A stretch of 64,000 bases of DNA, taken from the NCBI RefSeq assembly GCF_041438865.1, contig NZ_CP109450.1:6078501-6142500 (forward strand). Direction: 5' to 3'. Below the pieces are notes generated by a model. That model did not search any database, was not told the DNA's origin, and was given only the letters and a program-made list of their open reading frames with translations. The translations under genes and the position numbers were made by a program. Positions 51,726 to 59,377 of the stretch are shown piece after piece; position 1 is the stretch's first letter, and each line of letters opens with the position of its first letter. This stretch comes from Streptomyces sp. NBC_01471 (GTDB taxonomy: Bacteria > Actinomycetota > Actinomycetes > Streptomycetales > Streptomycetaceae).

Positions 51726-52820
51726 GTGCATGTCGTACTCGCCGGCGGGGGGACCGCCGGCCACATCGAGCCGGCGCTCGCCCTTGCGGATGCCCTGCGC
51801 AGGCAGGACCCGGCCGTGGGCATCACGGCCCTCGGCACGGAGCGCGGACTCGAAACCCGCCTCGTGCCCGAACGGGGCTACGAGTTGGGGCTGATCCCCG
51901 CCGTACCGCTGCCCCGCAGGCCCACCCCCGAACTGATCACCGTTCCCGGGCGGCTGCGCGGGACGATCAAGGCCGCCGAGCAGATCCTGGAGCGGACCAG
52001 GGCCGACTGCGTCGTCGGCTTCGGCGGCTACGTGGCGCTGCCCGGCTACCTCGCGGCCAAGCGGCTCGGGGTGCCGATCATCGTGCACGAGGCCAACGCC
52101 AGGCCGGGGCTCGCCAACAAGATCGGCTCCCGGTACGCGGCCGCCGTGGCCGTCTCCACCCCGGACAGCAAGCTCCGCGGGGCCCGCTACATCGGCATCC
52201 CGCTGCGCCGCACCATCGCCGTCCTCGACCGGGCCAGGGTCCGTCCCGAGGCGCGTGCCGCCTTCGGTCTCGACCCCAATCTGCCGACGCTGCTGGTCTC
52301 CGGCGGCTCCCAGGGGGCCCGCCGCCTCAACGAGGTGGTCCAGCAGGTCGCCCCGGTGCTCCAGCGCTCCGGGATCCAGATCCTGCACGTGGTCGGCCCG
52401 AAGAACGAACTGCCGCGTGTCGACAACATGCCCGGAATGCCGCCCTACCTCCCGGTACCGTACGTGGACCGGATGGACCTCGCGTACGCCGCGGCCGACA
52501 TGATGCTCTGCCGCGCGGGCGCGATGACCGTGGCCGAACTCTCCGCCGTCGGGCTGCCCGCCGCCTATGTGCCGTTGCCGATCGGCAACGGTGAACAGCG
52601 GCTCAACGCCCAGCCGGTGGTCAACGCGGGCGGTGGCCTGCTGGTGGACGACGCCCAGCTGACCCCCGAGTGGGTGCAGGGCAACGTCCTGCCGGTACTC
52701 GCCGATCCGCACCGGCTGTTCGAGATGTCCCGCGCAGCCGCCGAGTTCGGCCGCCGGGACGCCGACGACCTGCTCGTCGGCATGGTGTACGAGGCGATTG
52801 CGGCGCGCCGCCAGGCGTGA
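51726..52820 (+). CDS. murG: UDP-GlcNAc transferase for lipid II (MurG)
   Basis: Adds GlcNAc to lipid I to make lipid II at the inner membrane face. The 364-residue GT28 protein has the N-terminal loop GGGTAGHIEPALALA, HEANARPGLANK and, in the C-terminal domain, VSGGSQGARR and RAGAMTVAEL. The GTG is 6 bp after ftsW. In many bacteria murC follows murG; here ftsQ follows directly. Confidence 0.96.
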   Translation: MHVVLAGGGTAGHIEPALALADALRRQDPAVGITALGTERGLETRLVPERGYELGLIPAVPLPRRPTPELITVPGRLRGTIKAAEQILERTRADCVVGFGGYVALPGYLAAKRLGVPIIVHEANARPGLANKIGSRYAAAVAVSTPDSKLRGARYIGIPLRRTIAVLDRARVRPEARAAFGLDPNLPTLLVSGGSQGARRLNEVVQQVAPVLQRSGIQILHVVGPKNELPRVDNMPGMPPYLPVPYVDRMDLAYAAADMMLCRAGAMTVAELSAVGLPAAYVPLPIGNGEQRLNAQPVVNAGGGLLVDDAQLTPEWVQGNVLPVLADPHRLFEMSRAAAEFGRRDADDLLVGMVYEAIAARRQA

Positions 52821-52838
52821 CCGCCCGAAGGAGCGAGC

Positions 52839-53645
52839 GTGGCCGGACCGACGACCGCACAGCGCGGTGAGCGCAATCCAGCGGCGGAGTCCGGCCGCGG
52901 CCGCTCCGGGCGGCAGGGGAAGCCCCCCGGCCGTCTCCGGCCGCGCGGCAGGCTGCTGGTGATCGTGGTGCCGGCCGTTCTGTTGCTTCTGCTGGGTGGC
53001 GTCATCTGGGCGCTCTACGGCTCTTCGTGGCTGCGGGTGGAACATATTCGGACCACGGGGGTGCGGGTTCTGACCCCGGACGAGGTGGAGTCGGCCGCGG
53101 CCGTTCCGATCGGCGATCCGTTGATTTCTGTCGATACGGATGCGATGGAGAACCGGCTTCGGAAGAAATTGCCCCGAATCGACTCGGTCGTTGTCTCACG
53201 TTCCTGGCCGCACGGCATCAGTCTGAAAGTGACGGAGCGAAAGCCGGTACTGCTCATGAAGTCGGGCGGTAAGTTCACAGAAGTGGACGCGAAGGGCGTG
53301 CGTTTCGCCACAGTGGAAAGCGCTCCCCGAAGAGTTCCGGTACTCGAATTGACGGCTGGTCAGTCACCCAGCCTCCGCCGCTTCGGCGCGGACCGGCTGC
53401 GGGTCGAGGCGGTCCGGGTGGCCGGAGAACTTCCGTCCGCTGTCGCCCGGGACACCCTGTTCGTCCGGGTCAGTTCATATGACTCCATCTCGTTGGAGCT
53501 GACCGGGCACCGCACGGTGGCCTGGGGGAGCAGCGAGTCCGGCGCGGCGAAGGCGCGCGCGCTCATCGCGCTGACGAAAGCCGCTCCCAAGGCGGCGCAC
53601 TTCGACGTGAGCGCCCCCACTGCCCCTGCGGCGTCGGGGAGTTGA
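52839..53645 (+). CDS. ftsQ: Cell division protein FtsQ
   Basis: A 268-residue bitopic divisome protein. A basic N-terminus precedes one span at about residues 40-60 (LLVIVVPAVLLLLLGGVIW), then a POTRA domain (LRVEHIRTTGVRVL onward, with SRSWPHGISLKVTERKP at its end) and the FtsQ beta domain. The GTG follows AAGGAG. Codon use in the POTRA part is less GC-rich at third positions than in neighbouring genes (for example around 53100-53350). Confidence 0.92.
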   Translation: MAGPTTAQRGERNPAAESGRGRSGRQGKPPGRLRPRGRLLVIVVPAVLLLLLGGVIWALYGSSWLRVEHIRTTGVRVLTPDEVESAAAVPIGDPLISVDTDAMENRLRKKLPRIDSVVVSRSWPHGISLKVTERKPVLLMKSGGKFTEVDAKGVRFATVESAPRRVPVLELTAGQSPSLRRFGADRLRVEAVRVAGELPSAVARDTLFVRVSSYDSISLELTGHRTVAWGSSESGAAKARALIALTKAAPKAAHFDVSAPTAPAASGS

Positions 53646-53919
53646 CGCGCATCCTCGCTGGCCAGCACCCTGGTTGGTCAGCGCAACGGCTGATCACATA
53701 GGGTGAAAAGAAAAACGGGAGGTTCGGCGTGTTCATTGAACGTGCGCCACTTGTCGACTTAGTGTCCTGTTCGGAGAGTCCAAGGAGCAGACACACTGGT
53801 AACCCTGAACTTCACAGTTAGGGTTCGGGTCGGCGTTCGGACCGTCCCATCGGCATCCGTCGTCGCGACGCGGCAAGCGCGCAGCGACGACACGTAACTC
53901 GAGGCGAGAGGCCTTCGAC
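53646..53919 (+). promoter_or_regulatory. ftsZ promoter region
   Basis: This 274-bp gap is markedly AT-richer than the rest of the window. TTGAAC at 53736-53741 and TAGTGT at 53760-53765 are 18 bp apart and form the best promoter. Further TAGGGT -10-like boxes lie at 53699-53704 and 53819-53824. GACAC, the core of WhiA sites, is present at 53790-53794 and inverted at 53762-53766. An inverted repeat AACCCT/AGGGTT spans 53801-53825. In S. coelicolor ftsZ is known to have several promoters, one developmentally raised during sporulation. Confidence 0.6.
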
Positions 53920-55128
53920 GTGGCAGCACCGCAGAACTACCTCGCAGTCATCAAGGTCATCGGTGTCGGCGGCGGTGGTGTCAATGCCATCAACCGAATG
54001 ATCGAGGTCGGCCTCAAGGGCGTCGAGTTCATCGCGATCAACACCGACGCACAGGCCCTGTTGATGAGCGACGCCGACGTCAAGCTCGACGTCGGCCGTG
54101 AACTGACCCGCGGCCTCGGCGCCGGGGCGAACCCGGCAGTCGGGCGCAAGGCGGCAGAGGACCACCGTGAGGAGATCGAGGAGGTCCTCAAGGGGGCCGA
54201 CATGGTCTTCGTCACCGCAGGAGAAGGCGGCGGCACCGGCACCGGCGGCGCACCCGTCGTCGCCAACATCGCCCGTTCGCTGGGCGCACTCACCATCGGC
54301 GTGGTCACCCGTCCCTTCACCTTCGAGGGCCGGCGCCGCGCCAATCAGGCGGAGGACGGCATCGCCGAACTCCGCGAAGAGGTCGACACCCTCATCGTCA
54401 TCCCCAACGACCGCCTGCTGTCCATCTCGGACCGCCAGGTCAGCGTGCTGGACGCGTTCAAGTCGGCGGACCAGGTCCTGCTGTCGGGTGTCCAGGGCAT
54501 CACCGATCTGATCACCACACCGGGTCTGATCAACCTCGACTTCGCCGACGTCAAGTCCGTGATGTCCGAGGCCGGATCGGCGCTCATGGGGATCGGCTCG
54601 GCACGCGGCGACGACCGCGCGGTGGCCGCTGCCGAGATGGCGATCTCCTCGCCACTGCTCGAAGCGTCCATCGACGGCGCACGCGGGGTGCTGCTCTCGA
54701 TCTCCGGCGGTTCGGACCTCGGTCTCTTCGAGATCAACGAGGCCGCGCAGCTGGTCAGCGAGGCCGCCCACCCCGAGGCCAACATCATCTTCGGCGCCGT
54801 CATCGATGACGCGCTCGGCGACGAGGTACGGGTGACGGTCATCGCGGCGGGCTTCGACGGCGGACAGCCGCCGACCCGCCGGGAGAGCGCCATCGGTTCC
54901 GGCTCCGCCAAGCGTGAGGAGCCCGTGCCGGTGCGGGCCACCGAGGCACCCCGTTCGCTCGGCGGTCTCGGTGCGGTCACCCAGCGCGAGGAGACTCCGG
55001 TTCCGGTCGAGACGGAGCGTGCGAACGAGGCCCCGGCGGCGCCGGTCGCCCCGCCGCAGGTCCCGCCGGCCCGTCCCTACCAGGACAGCCAGGCCGAAGA
55101 GCTGGACGTACCGGACTTCTTGAAGTGA
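53920..55128 (+). CDS. ftsZ: Cell division GTPase FtsZ
   Basis: The tubulin homologue that forms the Z-ring. The 402-residue protein has GVGGGGVNAINRM near residue 15, the tubulin signature GEGGGTGTGGAP near 101-112, and the T7 loop NLDFADVKSVM. The variable linker (about 315-390) is Pro/Glu-rich and ends in the conserved C-terminal peptide ELDVPDFLK, which binds SepF and FtsA-like partners. The GTG start is preceded by GAGAGG. Overlaps pgeF by 4 bp. Confidence 0.98.
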   Translation: MAAPQNYLAVIKVIGVGGGGVNAINRMIEVGLKGVEFIAINTDAQALLMSDADVKLDVGRELTRGLGAGANPAVGRKAAEDHREEIEEVLKGADMVFVTAGEGGGTGTGGAPVVANIARSLGALTIGVVTRPFTFEGRRRANQAEDGIAELREEVDTLIVIPNDRLLSISDRQVSVLDAFKSADQVLLSGVQGITDLITTPGLINLDFADVKSVMSEAGSALMGIGSARGDDRAVAAAEMAISSPLLEASIDGARGVLLSISGGSDLGLFEINEAAQLVSEAAHPEANIIFGAVIDDALGDEVRVTVIAAGFDGGQPPTRRESAIGSGSAKREEPVPVRATEAPRSLGGLGAVTQREETPVPVETERANEAPAAPVAPPQVPPARPYQDSQAEELDVPDFLK

Positions 55129-55889
55129 TGCGGCGTCCCATAACCGCGTGCGGCACCGAGATGTCTACGAACGGCGCGCACTTCGCTTTCACCGACAGGT
55201 GGGGCGGGGTGAGCGCCGTTCCGTACGAGGAGCTCAACCTCGGCGGAGCGGTCGGTGACGACCCGGCCGCGGTCGTGACGAACCGTGAACTCGCCGCGCG
55301 CGCACTGGGCATCGACCCGGCACGGGTCGTCTGGATGAACCAGGTGCACGGGCGCGAGGTCGCCGTGGTCGACGGCCCCTGGGCACAGACACGCGGCGAC
55401 GGTGCGGAGATCCCGGCCACCGATGCCGTCGTGACGGCCCGCCGGGGAGTGCCGCTGGCGGTACTCACCGCCGACTGCGTCCCCGTACTGCTCGCCGACC
55501 CGGTCGCGGGGGTCGTGGCCGCCGCTCACGCGGGCCGTCCCGGACTGGTCGCCGGGGTCGTCCCGGCCGCGGTCGGTGCGATGGTCTCGCTCGGCGCCGA
55601 CCCCGCACGGATCACGGCCCGCACGGGCCCGGCCGTCTGCGGCCGCTGCTATGAAGTGCCCGCCGACATGCGGGCCGAGGTCGCGCGGACCGTTCCCGAA
55701 GCCTGGTCGGAGACGAGCTGGTCCACTCCGGCGGTGGACGTCACCGCCGGAGTGCTCGCCCAGTTGTCGGCGCTCGGCGTCGCTGACCGGCGGCACTCGC
55801 CGGTCTGCACTCTGGAATCGACCGACCATTTCTCCTACCGTCGCGACCGCACCACTGGGCGGCTCGCCGGATATGTCTGGCTGGACTGA
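55125..55889 (+). CDS. pgeF: Peptidoglycan editing factor / polyphenol oxidase family (YlmD)
   Basis: A 254-residue protein of the laccase-domain (YfiH/PgeF) family. The metal-site residues are present: His in NQVHGREV, Cys in LTADCVPVLL and His in AAHAGRPGL. In E. coli, PgeF removes misincorporated L-Ser from UDP-MurNAc. The GTG at 55125 overlaps the ftsZ stop; the ATG at 55128 and a later Met at 55161 are alternatives, and the first 12 residues are not conserved. Confidence 0.88.
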   Translation: MMRRPITACGTEMSTNGAHFAFTDRWGGVSAVPYEELNLGGAVGDDPAAVVTNRELAARALGIDPARVVWMNQVHGREVAVVDGPWAQTRGDGAEIPATDAVVTARRGVPLAVLTADCVPVLLADPVAGVVAAAHAGRPGLVAGVVPAAVGAMVSLGADPARITARTGPAVCGRCYEVPADMRAEVARTVPEAWSETSWSTPAVDVTAGVLAQLSALGVADRRHSPVCTLESTDHFSYRRDRTTGRLAGYVWLD

Positions 55890-55895
55890 TAGGGC

Positions 55896-56615
55896 ATGAC
55901 GGACCGTAAGCGCGAACTCACCGCAAACCTGGCCCGCGTCGAGGAACGGATCGCCTCCGCCTGCGCGTCCGCCGGCCGCGAGCGGGACGAGGTGACCCTG
56001 ATCGTGGTCACCAAGACGTATCCCGCGAGCGATGTGCGACTTCTCTCGGAACTCGGCGTACGGCAGGTCGCGGAGAACCGCGACCAGGACGCGGCACCCA
56101 AGGCCGCTGAATGTGCGGATCTGACACTCTCCTGGCACTTTGTCGGTCAACTCCAGACCAACAAGGTCCGTTCTGTGGCGAGTTATGCCGATGTCGTGCA
56201 GTCGGTGGACCGGGCCAAACTTGTTACATCTCTCTCAGCCGCCGCCGTCCGGGCGGACCGTGAACTGGGGTGCCTGGTCCAGGTCGCACTCGACGCGGAG
56301 GCCGGCGGGCGCGGGGAGCGCGGGGGCGTCGCGCCCGACGGAGTCGGCGAGTTGGCCGATGCGGTGGCCGCCGCGCCAGGGCTCCGGCTCGACGGGTTGA
56401 TGACCGTCGCACCACTGGCCGGACCCTATGCGGGACGGCAACAAGCGGCATTCGAGCGGCTGATGGAAATCTCATCCGGCCTGCGCGTGACCCATCCTGC
56501 TGCCAACATGGTGTCAGCAGGGATGAGTGCGGATCTCGAAGAGGCGGTGAAGGCGGGTGCGACACATGTCCGCGTCGGCACTGCGGTACTCGGCGTCCGT
56601 CCCCCGCTCGGGTAA
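55896..56615 (+). CDS. ylmE: YggS/PLPBP-family pyridoxal-phosphate protein (YlmE)
   Basis: A 239-residue single-domain PLP-binding protein of the PLP homeostasis family. The PLP lysine is Lys40 in VVTKTYP. The conserved WHFVGQLQTNK block follows near residue 86, and SAGMSADLEEA near the C-terminus binds the phosphate. It lies 6 bp after pgeF. It is present next to ftsZ across Gram-positive bacteria, although its link to division is not settled. Confidence 0.92.
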   Translation: MTDRKRELTANLARVEERIASACASAGRERDEVTLIVVTKTYPASDVRLLSELGVRQVAENRDQDAAPKAAECADLTLSWHFVGQLQTNKVRSVASYADVVQSVDRAKLVTSLSAAAVRADRELGCLVQVALDAEAGGRGERGGVAPDGVGELADAVAAAPGLRLDGLMTVAPLAGPYAGRQQAAFERLMEISSGLRVTHPAANMVSAGMSADLEEAVKAGATHVRVGTAVLGVRPPLG

Positions 56616-56755
56616 CGTCGCGAAGCAAGTCGGACCACAGCAGAAAATATGGTCATTCCCGCCGATCGGCGGGCAGACCCAGTGGATCGCGGGCACTTGG
56701 TGACGCTGCGAAATTGGCACAAGGGCGATCCACCACAGAGCGGAGGACTCAGAGC

Positions 56756-57370
56756 ATGGCCGGCGCGATGCGCAAGATGGCGGTCTACCTCGGCCTCGTG
56801 GAGGACGATGGGTACGACGGCCCGGGGTTCGACCCCGACGACGAGTTCGAACCCGAGCCCGAGCCCGAGAGGGACCGACGGCGACACCAACCTCCGCATC
56901 AGTTGCACCAGTCCCAGCAGGACGAACCGGTGCGAATGGTGCAACCGCCCGCCCAGCGCGAGCCTGTTGCGCTACCGGCGGAAAGCGGACGACCCGCCCG
57001 AATCGCCCCCGTGGCGTCCATCACACCTGAACGCCCGAGTATGGAGAAGAACGCCCCGGTGATCATGCCCAAGGTTGTGTCCGAGCGGGAGCCCTACCGC
57101 ATCACCACGCTGCACCCCCGGACCTACAACGAGGCCCGTACCATCGGGGAACACTTCCGTGAGGGCACTCCGGTGATCATGAATCTGACCGAGATGGATG
57201 ACACGGACGCGAAGCGACTTGTCGACTTTGCCGCAGGACTTGTCTTCGGTCTGCATGGCAGCATTGAGCGGGTGACGCAGAAGGTGTTCCTGTTGTCGCC
57301 TGCTAACGTCGATGTCACGGCGGAGGACAAGGCCCGTATCGCAGAGGGCGGTTTCTTCAACCAGAGCTGA
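56756..57370 (+). CDS. sepF: Cell division protein SepF
   Basis: A 204-residue FtsZ-binding protein that anchors the Z-ring to the membrane. An N-terminal amphipathic helix (MAGAMRKMAVYLGL) is followed by an acidic and Pro/Gln-rich linker (to about residue 105) and the SepF domain (YNEARTIGEHFREGTPVIMN, then a beta-rich end). The ATG follows GGAGG. Actinobacteria lack FtsA, so SepF is the main anchor. Confidence 0.94.
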   Translation: MAGAMRKMAVYLGLVEDDGYDGPGFDPDDEFEPEPEPERDRRRHQPPHQLHQSQQDEPVRMVQPPAQREPVALPAESGRPARIAPVASITPERPSMEKNAPVIMPKVVSEREPYRITTLHPRTYNEARTIGEHFREGTPVIMNLTEMDDTDAKRLVDFAAGLVFGLHGSIERVTQKVFLLSPANVDVTAEDKARIAEGGFFNQS

Positions 57371-57441
57371 GACGAGACACCGGGTACAACCCCGGCCGGG
57401 AGGCCGGAAGACGAGAGCGTCAGGGGAGAGGGAAGCGTTAG

Positions 57442-57726
57442 ATGGGCATCGCATTGGATGTGGTCTACATCGCGCTGATGTGTTTCCTCATCGTGTTGAT
57501 CTTCCGGCTTGTCATGGACTACGTCTTCCAGTTCGCCCGTTCATGGCAACCTGGCAAGGCGATGGTGGTCGTTCTGGAGGCCACTTACACTGTCACCGAT
57601 CCACCGCTCAAGCTTCTGCGGCGGTTCATTCCGCCGCTGCGTCTCGGGGGCGTGGCACTCGACCTGTCCTTCTTCGTTCTGATGATCATCGTCTACATCC
57701 TGATCAACATTGTGAGCCAGGTGTGA
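57442..57726 (+). CDS. ylmG: YggT-family membrane protein (YlmG)
   Basis: A 94-residue protein with two membrane spans (about 5-27 and 66-90) and the PLKLLRRFIPPLRLGG loop that defines the YggT family. It lies between sepF and divIVA as in most Gram-positive dcw clusters. The ATG follows GGGGAGAGGGAAG. Its relatives are linked to cell division or to chloroplast nucleoid distribution, but its biochemistry is unknown. Confidence 0.9.
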   Translation: MGIALDVVYIALMCFLIVLIFRLVMDYVFQFARSWQPGKAMVVVLEATYTVTDPPLKLLRRFIPPLRLGGVALDLSFFVLMIIVYILINIVSQV

Positions 57727-57775
57727 ACGATTCGGTCCTGCCGACTGCCGACGACTACGTAGAGGTGAAGAAGAG

Positions 57776-59047
57776 ATGCCGCTGACCCCCGAGGACGTGC
57801 GGAACAAACAGTTCACGACCGTCCGCCTCCGAGAAGGCTATGACGAGGACGAGGTCGATGCCTTCCTCGACGAGGTCGAAGCCGAACTGACGCGATTGCT
57901 CCGCGAGAACGAGGACCTGCGCGCCAAGCTGGCAGCCGCCACGCGTGCCGCCGCGCAGAATCAGCAGCAGGGCATGCGCAAGCCGCCCGAGCAGCAGGAC
58001 GGCCGCGGCGGTCCGAACGCTCCGGTGCCCGCCGCCATATCCGGTCCACCGCAGGGCCAGCAGCAGCCGCAGATGGGTCCGCCCCAACTGCCGGGCGGTC
58101 AGCCGCAGCTGCCTGCAGGTCCTGGCGGTCACGGCCCCGGTCCCCAGGGCCAGCACGGCCCGGGTCCCCAGGGTCAGCACGGCCCCGGTCCGCAGGGCCA
58201 GCACGGTCCGGGTCCGCAGGGTCAGCACGGCCCCGGTCCCATGGGCCAGCAGGGTCCGATGGGTGGCCAGGGCCAGCTCGGCCCGGGTCCCATGGGCCAG
58301 CAGGGTCCGATGGGTCAGGGCCCGATGGGCCAGCAGGGTCCGATGGGTGGTCAGGGGCAGCTCGCCCAGGGACCCATGGGCGGTCCGATGGGCGGCCACG
58401 GCGGTCCCCCGCAGATGCAGCAGCAGGGCCCCGGCGGAGACAGCGCTGCCCGTGTGCTCTCGCTCGCGCAGCAGACGGCCGACCAGGCGATCGCGGAGGC
58501 CCGTTCCGAGGCCAACAAGATCGTCGGCGAGGCGCGGAGCCGTGCCGAGGGTCTGGAGCGGGACGCTCGCGCCAAGGCCGACGCACTGGAGCGGGACGCT
58601 CAGGAGAAGCACCGCGTGGCGATGGGCTCCCTGGAGTCCGCCCGCGCGACGCTGGAGCGCAAGGTCGAGGATCTGCGTGGCTTCGAGCGTGAGTACCGGA
58701 CCAGGCTGAAGTCCTACCTGGAGAGCCAGCTGCGTCAGCTGGAGACCCAGGCGGACGACTCGCTCGCCCCACCGCGGACCCCGGCGACCGCTTCGCTGCC
58801 GCCGTCGCCCTCGATGGCTCCGGCCGGCGCGGGCGCTATGGGACACACGCAGCACGGCATGGGCGGTGGCAACCAGTCCATGGGCAGCCAGCCGTCGATG
58901 GGCGGCGCTCCGTCGTACGGCGGTCAGCAGCAGATGTCACCGGCGATGACTCAGCCGATGGCGCCGGTGCGGCCGCAGGCTCCGCAGCCGATGCAGCAGG
59001 CGCCGTCGCCCATGCGCGGGTTCCTGATCGACGAGGACGACAACTGA
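57776..59047 (+). CDS. divIVA: Polar growth protein DivIVA
   Basis: A 423-residue coiled-coil protein that marks hyphal tips and recruits cell-wall synthesis. The N-terminal membrane-binding domain (PLTPEDVRNKQFTTVRLREG) leads into a first coiled coil (about 20-60). A Pro/Gln/Gly-rich linker (about 62-222) separates it from a second coiled coil (about 223-325, QQTADQAIAEARSEA onward), and the tail is again Met/Gln/Pro-rich, ending GFLIDEDDN. It is longer than Bacillus DivIVA because of the linker. It is essential in S. coelicolor. Confidence 0.96.
   Translation: MPLTPEDVRNKQFTTVRLREGYDEDEVDAFLDEVEAELTRLLRENEDLRAKLAAATRAAAQNQQQGMRKPPEQQDGRGGPNAPVPAAISGPPQGQQQPQMGPPQLPGGQPQLPAGPGGHGPGPQGQHGPGPQGQHGPGPQGQHGPGPQGQHGPGPMGQQGPMGGQGQLGPGPMGQQGPMGQGPMGQQGPMGGQGQLAQGPMGGPMGGHGGPPQMQQQGPGGDSAARVLSLAQQTADQAIAEARSEANKIVGEARSRAEGLERDARAKADALERDAQEKHRVAMGSLESARATLERKVEDLRGFEREYRTRLKSYLESQLRQLETQADDSLAPPRTPATASLPPSPSMAPAGAGAMGHTQHGMGGGNQSMGSQPSMGGAPSYGGQQQMSPAMTQPMAPVRPQAPQPMQQAPSPMRGFLIDEDDN
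58133..58252 (+). repeat. 24-bp in-frame tandem repeat in divIVA
   Basis: Four copies at 58133, 58157, 58181 and 58205 encode GPGPQGQH, with a fifth variant at 58229 encoding GPGPMGQQ. Copies differ only at silent third positions. Further GPMGQQ units follow to about 58400. The run lies in the linker between the two coiled coils. Confidence 0.9.
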
Positions 59048-59085
59048 CGGTGAGTGCGTTGAGCGCTTGACGGTCGGCAGACTGA

Positions 59086-59124
59086 GGGCCGGGCCCCGGG
59101 GTTTCCCCGGGGCCCGGCCCTTTT
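59086..59124 (+). terminator. Intrinsic terminator of divIVA
   Basis: A perfect 16-bp stem (59086-59101 with 59105-59120, arm GGGCCGGGCCCCGGGG) with loop TTT is followed by TTTT, 38 bp after the stop. Confidence 0.92.
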
Positions 59125-59210
59125 GTGCGGTGTGGGTGGTTATGGGGGGTGGCTGGCGGGGTGGGGTGGGTGCGTCCGGTGGGTGCGGGTGGGTGGCGCC
59201 CGCGGCGGGC

Positions 59211-59290
59211 CTGTTCCCCTCCCCGCCCCTTCGCGTAACCGGGGCTCCGCCCCGGGCCCCGCTCCTCACACGCCGGAGAGGCTGTATTCC
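59211..59290. repeat. Conserved Streptomyces intergenic palindromic element
   Basis: The segment with TTCGCGTAACCGGGGCTCCG and the following CCCGGGCCCCGCTCCTCA and CGCCGGAGAGGCTG resembles a GC-rich repeat that I recall occurring many times between genes in Streptomyces genomes. Internal CCGGGGC/GCCCCGG arms pair. Copy number cannot be judged from one window. Confidence 0.5.
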
Positions 59291-59324
59291 GGAACGGGCC
59301 GGACCGTGCGCAGGGGGAGAAGCC

Positions 59325-59363
59325 CGATGGGCCCGGCCGGGAATTCCCCGGCCGGGCCCATCG
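59325..59363 (-). terminator. Terminator of ileS
   Basis: A perfect 17-bp stem (59325-59341 with 59347-59363, arm CGATGGGCCCGGCCGGG) with loop AATTC lies 14 bp after the ileS stop on the minus strand. There is no U-tract. Confidence 0.85.
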
Positions 59364-59377
59364 GTGGAGTCCGGCTG

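Larger units (their letters stand above)
59048..59377. other. 330-bp convergent gap between divIVA and ileS
   Basis: It holds the divIVA terminator (59086-59124), a G-rich stretch on the plus strand (59125-59205), a conserved palindromic intergenic element (about 59211-59290) and the ileS terminator (59325-59363). No gene is visible. Confidence 0.7.

Noticed and set aside
58133..58252. Possible CRISPR-like direct repeats
   Set aside because: The period is 24 bp with no spacers, the units are in frame and code for GPGPQGQH inside divIVA.
58687..58702. TGAGTACCGGACC inside divIVA as a MacR site
   Set aside because: Only one half-site matches, and it is in coding sequence.
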